A stretch of 64,000 nt of DNA from Halosimplex aquaticum. Its GTDB lineage: Archaea; Halobacteriota; Halobacteria; Halobacteriales; Haloarculaceae. The stretch lies in assembly GCF_028747785.1 (NCBI RefSeq), contig NZ_CP118158.1, positions 1,488,001 through 1,552,000 on the forward strand, in the 5' to 3' direction. Under the pieces are notes generated by a model, which ran no database searches, was not told where the DNA came from, and saw nothing but the letters and a program-made list of their open reading frames with translations. The translations under genes were made by a program, and so were the position numbers. Of the stretch, positions 56,670-64,000 are shown in pieces (position 1 is the stretch's first letter; each line of letters begins with the position of its first letter).

Positions 56670-57305
56670 GTGGCCGTGGTGGTATCGTTTGATCTATTCG
56701 GCACGCTCGTCACCGTCGAGCGGCCCGACGACCCGGCGGAGGCGGTCGCTCACGAGCTCCGTGAGCGAGGGGTCACGATCCCGGACGACTGGGCGCGAGC
56801 CTACCGGGAACCCCAGGTCGCCGTCGACCCCGGTCGGGAGACGCCGCTGTCCGAGCACGTCTCCGCGGCGCTGGAGAGTCGGGACGTCGACGCCGACGAC
56901 GCCACGGTCCGCGCGGCGGTCCTCGCCGCGTTCGACCGGCCGGTGGCGACGCGCGAGGGTGCCGAGGCGGCCGTGGACGCGGCCGCTCGACACGGAACGG
57001 TGGGTGTGCTTTCGAACTGTAGCGTCACAGGACTGGTCGAGCGGGCGCTCGACCAGTCGACGATCGACCCGGAGCGGTTCGACGCCGTGGTCGCCAGCGT
57101 GGATTCGGGCTGGCGCAAGCCGGACCCGCGGGCGTTCGAGGCGGTCGCCGGCGCGCTGGACGCGCCGGTCGAGCGCCTCGTTCACGTCGGCGACGACCCG
57201 GCGACCGACGGCGCCGCGAGCGAGGCCGGCGCGACGCCGCTTCTCCTCTCGGACGTCCCACTCCGGGACTTCCCGGCCGAGCTGGAGGCGATACGATCGC
57301 GGTGA
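56670..57305 (+). CDS. HAD-family hydrolase of the cobalamin cluster
   Basis: The first good start is GTG at 56670 (AVVVSFDLFGTLV), though 56676 is also possible. The 211-residue protein has the HAD motifs: nucleophile Asp in SFDLFGTLVTVE, VGVLSNCSV (motif II), a Lys in SGWRKPDPRAFEAV and VHVGDDPATDGAAS with the acidic pair. It overlaps cbiB by four bases, so it is translationally coupled to cobalamin genes. A phosphatase step is needed for alpha-ribazole phosphate in the late pathway and this enzyme is a candidate. A TATA box (TTTTTATC, about 56559) gives an 80-base leader. Confidence 0.85.
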   Translation: MAVVVSFDLFGTLVTVERPDDPAEAVAHELRERGVTIPDDWARAYREPQVAVDPGRETPLSEHVSAALESRDVDADDATVRAAVLAAFDRPVATREGAEAAVDAAARHGTVGVLSNCSVTGLVERALDQSTIDPERFDAVVASVDSGWRKPDPRAFEAVAGALDAPVERLVHVGDDPATDGAASEAGATPLLLSDVPLRDFPAELEAIRSR

Positions 57306-58246
57306 CGACAGCCGCGGTCGGGGTCGCCCTCGCGCTCGACGCCGCCGCGGGCGAGCCGCCGACGCGGCTCCACCCGGTCGCCTGGTTCGGCCGGCTGGTC
57401 GCACCGCTCGACCGACACTGGTCGCGCCCGCGCATCGTCGGCGCGCTCGCGACCGGGACGCTCCCGATCGGCGCGGCGCTGGCCGTCGGCGGGCTCGTCG
57501 GCGTGGCGGCCCTCCAGCGACCGCTGGCGGGCGCCGTGGCCGGCGGGCTCGCACTGTTCGTCACGACGAGTCTCCGGCGACTGCTCGGCGTCGCCCGCGC
57601 GGTGACGGCCGCGAGCGAGACCGACCTCGACGCGGCCCGCGACCAGCTGCGGGCGCTCGCGGGCCGGGACGCCTCGGCGCTCTCGGCGGGCGAAGTGCGA
57701 AGCGCCGCCGTCGAGAGCGTCGCGGAGAACCTCGCCGACGGACTGGTCGCGCCGCTCGGCGCGTTCGCCGCCCTCGCGGCCGTCGGCACGCGCATCGCGC
57801 CGGCCGTCGCCCCGGGCGTCGATCCCGCCGCGGTCGGACTGGCCCTCGCCGCGGCCGGCGCGGCCTGGGTGAAAGCGGTCAACACGATGGACTCGATGCT
57901 GGGCTACCGCTCGAAGCCCGTCGGATGGGCGCCGGCGCGACTCGACGACGCGGTGATGTGGGTGCCCGCGCGAGCGAGCGCGGTCCTGCTCGCCGCGGCC
58001 TTCCTGGCGCCGGGGTCGCTCGCGAGCGCGCGTCGCTGGAACGAAGGGGTGCCGTCCCCGAACTCCGGCTGGCCGATGGGAACGATCGCCGCCGCTCTGG
58101 ACGTGCGTCTGGAAAAGCCAGGCGTCTACGAACTCCCCGGAGGGCCGTCGCTGCCGACGGTCGCCGACGCCCAGCGGGCGGTTCGCCGTGCGGGCGTCGC
58201 CGGCGGGCTGGCGTACCTCGCGGCGGGGGTGGTCACGTGGGTCTGA
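57302..58246 (+). CDS. cbiB: CbiB/CobD-type adenosylcobinamide-phosphate synthase
   Basis: The 314-residue membrane protein starts at GTG, overlapping the HAD gene. Family signatures are DAAAGEPPTRLHPVAWFGRLV, RDASALSAGEVRSAAVESVAENLADGLVAPL, KAVNTMDSMLGYRSKPVGWAPARLDD and SPNSGWPMGTIAAALDVRLEKPGVYELPGG. It joins aminopropanol phosphate to adenosylcobyric acid, or to the product made by CbiZ. It is followed by cobS, whose start codon lies inside its last codons. Confidence 0.95.
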   Translation: MTTAAVGVALALDAAAGEPPTRLHPVAWFGRLVAPLDRHWSRPRIVGALATGTLPIGAALAVGGLVGVAALQRPLAGAVAGGLALFVTTSLRRLLGVARAVTAASETDLDAARDQLRALAGRDASALSAGEVRSAAVESVAENLADGLVAPLGAFAALAAVGTRIAPAVAPGVDPAAVGLALAAAGAAWVKAVNTMDSMLGYRSKPVGWAPARLDDAVMWVPARASAVLLAAAFLAPGSLASARRWNEGVPSPNSGWPMGTIAAALDVRLEKPGVYELPGGPSLPTVADAQRAVRRAGVAGGLAYLAAGVVTWV

Positions 58247-59054
58247 GGGAGGCACCGACGGCGCTGCGCGGCGCGCTGGGGTTCCTCTCGCGGCTCCCGG
58301 TCGGCCGGGACGAGCGCGCGTGGGAGGCGTTCCGGACGGCGCCGTGGACGCTCCCGATCGCCGGCTACGTCCTCGGCGCGCTGGTCGCCGTCCCGGTCGC
58401 CGTCGCGCTCGCGCTCCCCGTCCCCGCGGTGACGGTCGCGCTCGCGTACGTGCTCGCGGTCGTCGCGCTGACGGGGATCAACCACTTCGACGGCGTCGCC
58501 GACCTGGGCGACGCGGCGGTCGTCCACGGCGACGCCGAGCGACGGCGCGAGGTGATGGGCGACACCGTCCTCGGCGTCGGCGGGACGCTCGCGCTCGCCG
58601 TCGTCGTCGCCGGGCTGGCCCTGGCCGGTACGGGCCTCGCTGCGCTCCCCCTCGCCGCGGCCGCGGGGCTCGTCGTCGCGGCCGAGGTCGCCGCGAAGCT
58701 CGCGATGGCGACGCTGACCGCGCTCGGCTCCGCGGCCCACGGGGATTCGGCGCCGCTGTCGCCGACGAGACGCCGCCCCGCGGCCTCGTCGTCCCGCTCG
58801 CGCTGGCCGTCCCAGCCGCGGTCCTGACGCTCCCGTCGCTCGCGGCCGCGGCGGCGCTCGCGAGCGCGCTCGCGGTCGCGCTCGGAGTGCTCTGGTGGGC
58901 CCGCGCGCGCCTTGACGGGGTGACCGGCGACGTGATCGGCGCCGCGAACGAACTCGCGCGCGTCGCCGCGCTCCACACCGGACTCGTCGCCTGGCACGCG
59001 GGCGCCGACGCGCCGGTCGGACTCGCGGAGGTGACCCAGTGGACGCCCTGGTGA
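58237..59054 (+). pseudogene. cobS: CobS (cobalamin synthase) with a single-base frameshift
   Basis: The first part, from GTG at 58237, reads as CobS in one frame: LGFLSRLPVGRDERAWEAF, TGINHFDGVADLGDAAVVHGDAERRREVMGDT. At 58741-58744 (GGGG after a His codon) the frame must shift by one base, after which GFGAAVADETPPRGLVV continues the family to the stop at 59054. Adding one G restores the reading frame, giving about 272 residues. Without it, the protein ends early at 58827 with unrelated residues and loses the last membrane helices. Either a real mutation or a homopolymer sequencing error explains this. CobS joins alpha-ribazole and adenosyl-GDP-cobinamide, the last step of the pathway. Confidence 0.85.
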
Positions 59055-59596
59055 TGTGCGGCGGGGAGGGCACGCGGCTCGACGCCGACGTCGAGAAGCC
59101 CCTGTTCCGGGTCGACGGCGAGCCGATGGTCGACCGGGTGGTCGCGGCGCTGGAAGCGAGTCGGATCGACAGCGTCTACGCCGTCGTCTCCCCGCACGCG
59201 CCGGAGACGGCCGCCTACGTCGACTGCCCGACCGTCGAGACGGCCGGCGAGGGCTACGTCGCCGACCTGCAGGACGCGCTCGCCGACGAGCGGATCGACG
59301 AGCCGGTGCTGACGGTCGCCGCGGACCTGCCGCTGCTCGACGGCGAGGCCGTCGACGGCGTCCTCGACGCCCACGAGGGCGGGTCGCTGACCGCCGCGGT
59401 GCCGACGTTCCTCAAGAGCACGCTCGGGGTGAGCGTCGACGCGCGGTTCGTCCACGAGGGCGAGGAAGTCGCGCCGACGGGGGTCAACGTCGTCGGCGAC
59501 GAGCGCGACGCGACGGTCGTCCGCGACGACGCGCGACTCGCGGTCAACGTCAACCGCCGCGAGGACGCCGCGGTGGCCGAGCGACTGTTGCTGTAG
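59039..59596 (+). CDS. cobY: CobY, GTP:adenosylcobinamide-phosphate guanylyltransferase
   Basis: The 185-residue protein starts at GTG. The nucleotidyltransferase motif is LVMCGGEGTRLDADVEKPLFRVDGEPMVDRVV, with VLTVAADLPLLDGEAVDGVL following as the metal-binding strand, typical of archaeal CobY, the replacement for bacterial CobU. It activates adenosylcobinamide phosphate with GTP. Its start overlaps the cobS end by 16 bases, so the frame-restored cobS and cobY are one translational unit. Confidence 0.92.
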   Translation: MDALVMCGGEGTRLDADVEKPLFRVDGEPMVDRVVAALEASRIDSVYAVVSPHAPETAAYVDCPTVETAGEGYVADLQDALADERIDEPVLTVAADLPLLDGEAVDGVLDAHEGGSLTAAVPTFLKSTLGVSVDARFVHEGEEVAPTGVNVVGDERDATVVRDDARLAVNVNRREDAAVAERLLL

Positions 59597-59604
59597 ATCG
59601 AGGA

Positions 59605-60234
59605 TCAGCACCGCTGTACGAAGCCGTCGTCGAGAGGGTCCGGACCCGGTGAGACGCGTCCGTCGGTCTCCGCCCGAACGGTGCGGTCGGCCGAGACGGA
59701 GTACACGACCGTGAAGTCGCCGCGGGACTCTCCCTCGAAGACGCGATCGTACGCCAGTCTGACGACGACTCGGTCGTCGCCGCTCCGGAGTACTTCGGCG
59801 GTCGACTCGGCCAGTCGGACGTCGGGGAACTCGTGCGCGGGGAGTCCGGTTCGGCCGTCGGGCGTCTGCGGGCCGAGGTCGTACATCGCCCGGTACGCGA
59901 GGTAGTAGCGCTCGTACTCCCGGGCGTAGGCGACCGCGGCGTCCGGCGTCGGGGTGTCCGGACGCTCCGGGACAGGCCGGGGCGTAGTGCCGGTGAAGCC
60001 GGTGAACTCGTCTGTCACGCACTCTTCCGGTAGGTTCCCGAGGGGTTCTTCGGTAGCCGACGGCTCGCTGTCGGTGGCCGTCGCTGTCGACTCGACTGCC
60101 GACGGGGGCGGGCTCGACGTTCGGGGCGCGGGGGTTCTCGCGGACTCGTCGTCGGTGTCCGACAGCGTTGGACAGCCACCGAGACCGGCGAGTCCGAGCG
60201 AGACGCTCGCGAGTACCGACCGCCTGGAGGGCAT
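59605..60234 (-). CDS. Tat lipoprotein of unknown function
   Basis: The 209-residue protein has a Tat signal and lipobox (SRRSVLASVSLGLAGLGGC, Cys21), a Ser/Thr/Glu spacer (about 22-70) and a folded domain (about 70-209; AVAYAREYERYYLAYRAMYDLG, TAEVLRSGDDRVVVRLAYDRVFEGES, FTVVYSVSADRTVRAE). It is inserted on the opposite strand within the cobalamin cluster. No family is recognised; a role in cobinamide capture is conceivable but unsupported. Confidence 0.65.
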   Translation of the reverse strand: MPSRRSVLASVSLGLAGLGGCPTLSDTDDESARTPAPRTSSPPPSAVESTATATDSEPSATEEPLGNLPEECVTDEFTGFTGTTPRPVPERPDTPTPDAAVAYAREYERYYLAYRAMYDLGPQTPDGRTGLPAHEFPDVRLAESTAEVLRSGDDRVVVRLAYDRVFEGESRGDFTVVYSVSADRTVRAETDGRVSPGPDPLDDGFVQRC

Positions 60235-60332
60235 GGCAGCCGCCACTCCCGGGCCCGGTAAGTGCTTTGTCGCCTCGGGGCCGCTGGCGGGCCGTGGGAA
60301 ACCCTCAATGGGCTGACCGACGAAGGTGTGGT

Positions 60333-60785
60333 ATGGCATTCGACCCCGAGGTACCCGACCCGCCGAGACTCGACGCCGCGGAGGACCCGGGCGACTACGA
60401 CGCGGTCGAGGAACCGGAGACGAGGACCGGCGAGGAGGGCCGGCGCGAGGCGCTCGCGGAGTTCCTCGAAGACGGCGCCTGGGAGGACGCCTTCCGCGAG
60501 TGGGCCGACAACGCCTACCTCTCAGACGAGCAGTTCGAGGCCGCCCGCGAACTGGGACTGATCGCCGCGCTCGACTTCTACTGGAACGAGTCGGCGGGTG
60601 ACGTGGGGTATCTCGCGCCGACGCTGGCCGCCGACCTGCCCGAGCCGTGGGACGAGCGACTCGACCGCAACGACCGCCAGGACATCGACGAAGCGCTGGA
60701 CGAACTCGGCCGAACCACGAGCGAGGTGCTGGAGAACCGCTACATCGACCGCGGGTCCGAGGCGTTCGGCTACACCTGGGAGTAG
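60333..60785 (+). CDS. Hypothetical haloarchaeal acidic protein
   Basis: Starting at MAFDPEVPDPPRLDAAEDP, the 150-residue, very acidic protein is mainly helical (REALAEFLEDGAWEDAFREWADNAYLSDEQFEAARELGLIAALDFYWNES, DRQDIDEALDELGRTTSEVLENRYI). It has no membrane segments or known motifs. It lies between cobalamin genes on the same strand, but the link is not demonstrated. Confidence 0.65.
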   Translation: MAFDPEVPDPPRLDAAEDPGDYDAVEEPETRTGEEGRREALAEFLEDGAWEDAFREWADNAYLSDEQFEAARELGLIAALDFYWNESAGDVGYLAPTLAADLPEPWDERLDRNDRQDIDEALDELGRTTSEVLENRYIDRGSEAFGYTWE

Positions 60786-60883
60786 GGCCGACGGAGGCCT
60801 CGGGAGCCGTGGCGAGCGGGCCGACGCGACCGACGCGAGGCCCGGAGAGACAGATTCTTGCCGGCGCTGGCCGACCACGGACC

Positions 60884-61948
60884 ATGGACAGGGAGGCCGT
60901 CGCGCGACTCGCGGGCGACGACGTGACCCACGGGAGCAGCGACGACCCCGACGTGCTGGACTTCAGCGCGAACGTGAACCCGGAGATTCCCGCGGGCGCT
61001 GCGGACGCGTACGCCGACGCGCTCGACGGCGCGCGCTCGTACCCGCCCGAGGATTACCCCGACTTCCGCGCGGCCGCCGCCGAGTACGTGGGCGGCGGTC
61101 CGCAGTCCGTCGACGCCGCCGACGTGATCCCGACCGCGGGCGGCCTCGCGGCCATTCGACTGGCCGTCGCGGTCACCGTCGACCCGGGCGACCGGGCGCT
61201 CGTGCCCGCGCCGAGTTTCGGCGAGTACGCCCGCGAGGTAAAACTCCAGGGCGGCGAGCCCGTCGTCGTCTCCCACGAGGCGATTCTCGGCCGCGATCCG
61301 AGCGAGTTCGCGCTCGCGGTCGTCTGCAACCCGAACAACCCGACGGGCGACGCCTACGCGGAGGACGCACTCCGGGCCTTCGCCGAGCGCTGTCGCGCGG
61401 CGGGCACGCCGCTGCTCGTCGACGAGGCGTTCCTGGGGTTCACCGACCGCCAGTCGCTGGCGGGCACGGAGGGCGTCGTCGTCGCGCGCTCGCTGACGAA
61501 ACTGTTCGGGCTGCCGGGGTTGCGCGCCGGGTTCGCCGTCGCGACGGGCGACCTCCGCGACCGTATCGAGACGGCGTCGCTCACGTGGGGGCTGGGCTGG
61601 CCGGCCGCCGCGGTCGGGGCGCACTGTCTCGCCGCCGACGAGTTCGCCGCCGCGACGCGCGAGCGGGTGGCGAGCGAGCGCGAGCGCCTGCGTGCGGCCT
61701 TCGACGCGGACGACCGCTTCGAGGTGTTCCAGTCAGCAGCGCCGCTGGAGCGCTCGACCGCGCCGTTCCTCTTGCTCGACTGCGGCACCTTCGAACAGGT
61801 CGACGAAGTGCTGAGGTCGGCCCGCGAGGCGGGCATCGCGATCCGGGACGCCCGCTCGTTCCGCGGGCTGGACTCGCACGTCCGCGTCGCGGTGCGATTG
61901 CCAGACGAGCACGACCGACTGCTGGAGTCGCTGGATGTTCGAGAGTGA
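60884..61948 (+). CDS. cobD: CobD, threonine-phosphate decarboxylase
   Basis: The 354-residue PLP enzyme begins like CobD with VLDFSANVNPEIPAG. VCNPNNPTGDAY, LLVDEAFLGFTD and ARSLTKLFGLPGLRAGF (with the PLP Lys) are aminotransferase-fold signatures. It makes aminopropanol phosphate from threonine phosphate for the CbiB reaction. Histidinol-phosphate aminotransferase is the nearest alternative, but the opening motif and gene context favour CobD. The cbiZ start lies inside its last codons. Confidence 0.9.
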   Translation: MDREAVARLAGDDVTHGSSDDPDVLDFSANVNPEIPAGAADAYADALDGARSYPPEDYPDFRAAAAEYVGGGPQSVDAADVIPTAGGLAAIRLAVAVTVDPGDRALVPAPSFGEYAREVKLQGGEPVVVSHEAILGRDPSEFALAVVCNPNNPTGDAYAEDALRAFAERCRAAGTPLLVDEAFLGFTDRQSLAGTEGVVVARSLTKLFGLPGLRAGFAVATGDLRDRIETASLTWGLGWPAAAVGAHCLAADEFAAATRERVASERERLRAAFDADDRFEVFQSAAPLERSTAPFLLLDCGTFEQVDEVLRSAREAGIAIRDARSFRGLDSHVRVAVRLPDEHDRLLESLDVRE

Positions 61949-62666
61949 GATTTCGGCGGGCGTGCTGTGCGCGCGCCGGCCGGGGACGCGCTGGCTGACG
62001 ACGGGGTTTTCGGGCGGCTACGAGACCGCCGACGCCGCGTACAACGTCACCGTCCCCGAAGGGTTCGACCGGACGGACCTCGCTGAGTACGTCGCCGAGC
62101 GCCGGGAGCGCGCGGGGTTCGACGCTCCAGGGCCGGCGATGCTGACCGGCGTCGAGCAGCGTCACGCCCGCCGCGCGCGGCTGGACGGGGTCGAAGTCGT
62201 CGCGACCGCGGGCGTCTCGAATCCCGCGTCGCTCCCGATGGATGGCGGGGATTCGGAGCGGCAGGCGGCGTTCGAATCCGACTCCGGCGACGGCCCGCCG
62301 CGGCCGGGGACGGTGAACCTCGTCGTGGGGACGACGCGGGCGCTGGACGACGGCGCGCTCGCGACGCTGCTGGCGACGGCAGTCGAGGCGAAGACCGCGA
62401 CGATGCTGGCCGAGACGGGATTCACCGGCACGACCTCGGACGCGGTGGTCGTCGGCTGTGACCCGTCGGGCGAACGGGCGGCGTTCGCCGGGAGCGCGAC
62501 GCCCGTGGGCCGAGCGGCGCGGGTCTGCGTCCGGGACGCGGTCCGGGCGAGTCTCGCCGCGCGGTACGCCGGTGCGGACGGGGATGCCGTCCCCGACACC
62601 GTCGAGGGGGCCGACTACGGCGTCGTCTCCGCGGGCGAGGCGACGGTTTCGCGCGTCGACGAGTAG
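61935..62666 (+). CDS. cbiZ: CbiZ, adenosylcobinamide amidohydrolase
   Basis: The 243-residue protein carries the CbiZ pattern: RWLTTGFSGGYETADAAYNVTVPEGF, AMLTGVEQRHARRARLDGVEVVATAGVSNPA, GTVNLVVGTTRALDDGALATLLATAVEAKTATMLAE and GTTSDAVVVGC. It cleaves scavenged adenosylcobinamide to adenosylcobyric acid, entry point for the salvage branch. It overlaps cobD by 14 bases. Confidence 0.92.
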   Translation: MFESEISAGVLCARRPGTRWLTTGFSGGYETADAAYNVTVPEGFDRTDLAEYVAERRERAGFDAPGPAMLTGVEQRHARRARLDGVEVVATAGVSNPASLPMDGGDSERQAAFESDSGDGPPRPGTVNLVVGTTRALDDGALATLLATAVEAKTATMLAETGFTGTTSDAVVVGCDPSGERAAFAGSATPVGRAARVCVRDAVRASLAARYAGADGDAVPDTVEGADYGVVSAGEATVSRVDE

Positions 62667-62743
62667 CGGGCCGCCGACGGTCCGCGGGAAGTTCCGGCCG
62701 GCGTGTCGAAGCGGCTACGGTCCCGGAGGTCGTCGGTCGGGGC

Positions 62744-63421
62744 ATGACTGACGATGGCGCCGACGACGCGACCCAGCCCGGCGACGACCCGCTCGAACCG
62801 CGGCCGATCGAACCGGCCGCACCGGAGGAGTTCGGCCTCGTGCAGGTCTGGTGGGGCGACGGCAAGGGCAAGACGACCGCCGCGATGGGGATGGGCATGC
62901 GCGCCGCGGGTCACGGCTACCGCGTCCACATGCTCCAGTTCATGAAGGGCGGGACCGGTACCGTCGAAGACGTCCGCGGCGAGTACAACGCCGTCCACGC
63001 CCTGCCGGGCTTCTCCTACGAGAACAGCGGCCACTACGGCTGGCACCGCTTCCACGACGGCACAGACGACGACGAGCACGCCGCCCGCGCGAAGGGGGGC
63101 CTCGAACGGGCGCGTGAGCTGATCGAGGCGGCCGGCGAGGCGGATCTGTCGACGCCCTTCGACGCCGACGCGCCCGCCGACGAGGGGGTCCACATGCTGA
63201 TCCTCGACGAGATCGGCTACGCGGGCAACCGCGGTCTGGTCGACCCCGACGAGGTGCGCGAACTGATCGAATCGAAGCCCGACGACCTGGAACTCGTCTT
63301 GACCGGCGGCCACGAGCGACCGGAGTTCGTGACCGACATCGCGGACCTGGTGACCGAGGTCGGCAAGGAGGCCCACCCCATCGAGACCGGTCACAGCGCC
63401 CGGAAGGGAACCGAGTTCTGA
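62744..63421 (+). CDS. cobA: Cob(I)yrinic acid a,c-diamide adenosyltransferase (CobA/CobO/BtuR type)
   Basis: The 225-residue protein has the P-loop FGLVQVWWGDGKGKTTAAMGMGMRAAGHGYRVHMLQFMKGG. VHMLILDEIGYAGNRGLVDPDEV is Walker B, and ELVLTGGHERPEFVTDIADLVTEV the C-terminal family signature. It transfers adenosyl from ATP to Co(I) corrinoids. It follows cbiZ by 77 bases. Confidence 0.93.
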   Translation: MTDDGADDATQPGDDPLEPRPIEPAAPEEFGLVQVWWGDGKGKTTAAMGMGMRAAGHGYRVHMLQFMKGGTGTVEDVRGEYNAVHALPGFSYENSGHYGWHRFHDGTDDDEHAARAKGGLERARELIEAAGEADLSTPFDADAPADEGVHMLILDEIGYAGNRGLVDPDEVRELIESKPDDLELVLTGGHERPEFVTDIADLVTEVGKEAHPIETGHSARKGTEF

Positions 63422-63428
63422 GGCGGCG

Positions 63429-64000
63429 CTATTGGAACATGCTCGGCTCGTCGTCCTCGGGCGGCGGGCGCTCGAACCCTTCCTGGGCGTCGATGCGCTG
63501 CATCTGCCGGGCCATCTCGTCCATCTCCGCGATGAGTGCGTCCTCCCTCGCTTCGAGTGCGCGCGTGTCGAACGCCGCGTCGACGACCGACTCGATCCCG
63601 TGCCGGAGGAGCGCGGTCGCGGCCGCGGGGTCGGGGCGGTACGGCTCGACGCGGACGACGAGCGCGACCGTGGGCACGCCCTCCCGAGCGCACGCGTCGA
63701 CGATGGCACCGGTCGGACCGCCGATAGCGCCGACGCCGGGCGCCGGCGGGACGTCCGCGTCGTGGAGCGTCTGACCGAGCGAATCCGTCGTGGTGACGGC
63801 GGTGACCCGGCCGTGCTCGTCGACCCACTCCGCCGGCGCGCCGATGGGGACGACTACCTGCTCGCAACCGTCGGTCAGGTGTTCGACGACGCCCTCGGCC
63901 AGCGCGCCGTGCGAGCGCGGCGGGAACACAAGATCCGCGAGCAGTGCGGTCACGTCCCCGTCGCCGTACACCCGGACGGACTCGCGGAGCCGTCCCTCGG
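63429..64000 (-). CDS. PAC2-family protein (proteasome-assembly-chaperone-like), 5' end beyond window
   Basis: The reading frame is open to the window edge, so the N-terminus is missing. The visible 190 residues include RVYGDGDVTALLADLVFPP, VVVPIGAPAEWV, PPAPGVGAIGGPTGAIVDACAREGVPTVALVVRVEPYRPDPAAATALL and EMDEMARQMQRIDAQEGF, the middle and end of archaeal PAC2 proteins. The family resembles eukaryotic proteasome assembly chaperones; the archaeal role is not settled. It converges on cobA with a seven-base gap. Confidence 0.85.
   Translation of the reverse strand, partial: EGRLRESVRVYGDGDVTALLADLVFPPRSHGALAEGVVEHLTDGCEQVVVPIGAPAEWVDEHGRVTAVTTTDSLGQTLHDADVPPAPGVGAIGGPTGAIVDACAREGVPTVALVVRVEPYRPDPAAATALLRHGIESVVDAAFDTRALEAREDALIAEMDEMARQMQRIDAQEGFERPPPEDDEPSMFQ

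Overview
This is a chromosomal window from a haloarchaeon (class Halobacteria). The evidence is very high GC with strong G/C third-position bias, strongly acidic proteins, twin-arginine (Tat) signal peptides on most exported proteins, TATA boxes about 25-30 bases before start codons (leaderless mRNAs), and archaeal markers: FtsZ2 with CdrS/CdrL, Rio2, HalOD1, bacterio-opsin-activator HTH and NcsA. The lineage below class level cannot be fixed from sequence alone.

Region by region. (1) 1-8511: four co-oriented secreted polysaccharide-active genes: a GH5 cellulase truncated by the window edge, a GH10 xylanase, a second GH5, and a protein with an unrecognised large C-terminal domain. All share one carbohydrate-binding-like module in two subtypes, duplicated at DNA level. 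(2) 8580-16866: an iron-uptake locus with four paralogous Tat-lipoprotein substrate-binding proteins, a signal-peptide-only paralogue, a Dps iron-storage protein, small conserved proteins and a DtxR-type repressor. Eight copies or near copies of a TTTAGGC..GCCTAAA operator lie here; three promoters carry two each, exactly 37 bp apart centre to centre. No permease or ATPase is present. (3) 16974-44075: ordinary haloarchaeal core genes, including a HEAT-repeat protein, Rio2, HxlR/DoxX, a vWA lipoprotein, a solitary NuoCD, lipoate ligase, a HerA-like ATPase, endonuclease IV, a beta-helix protein, an FAD oxidoreductase, a methyltransferase, CysK, an M29 aminopeptidase, a histidine kinase and NcsA. 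(4) 42822-45116: the division locus ftsZ2-cdrS-cdrL with palindromic promoter elements. (5) 45275-53535: a tRNA-Tyr gene followed by an AT-richer 8.2-kb element bounded by a 39-bp direct repeat of the tRNA 3' end. It carries a tyrosine integrase, a PrimPol-type replication protein, a ribbon-helix-helix-like protein, a possible terminase-small-subunit-like protein, a zinc finger, a Schlafen/AlbA-type protein and a four-helix membrane protein, with no capsid, portal or large terminase. This is the layout of a virus satellite or minimal integrative replicon, and is the best candidate for a little-described system. (6) 53780-56457: an FNT-family transporter and small haloarchaeal proteins. (7) 56670-63421: a late cobalamin synthesis and salvage cluster (HAD phosphatase, cbiB, cobS with a frameshift, cobY, cobD, cbiZ, cobA), followed by a partial PAC2-family gene.

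How the parts fit: region 1 would degrade plant-type polysaccharide outside the cell. Region 2 is a coordinated iron-starvation response, with the DtxR-type protein as the likely repressor of the twin-operator promoters. Region 7 completes adenosylcobalamin from scavenged cobinamide (CbiZ, CobA, CbiB, CobY, CobS). All functional statements rest on family recognition by eye; no database search was run.
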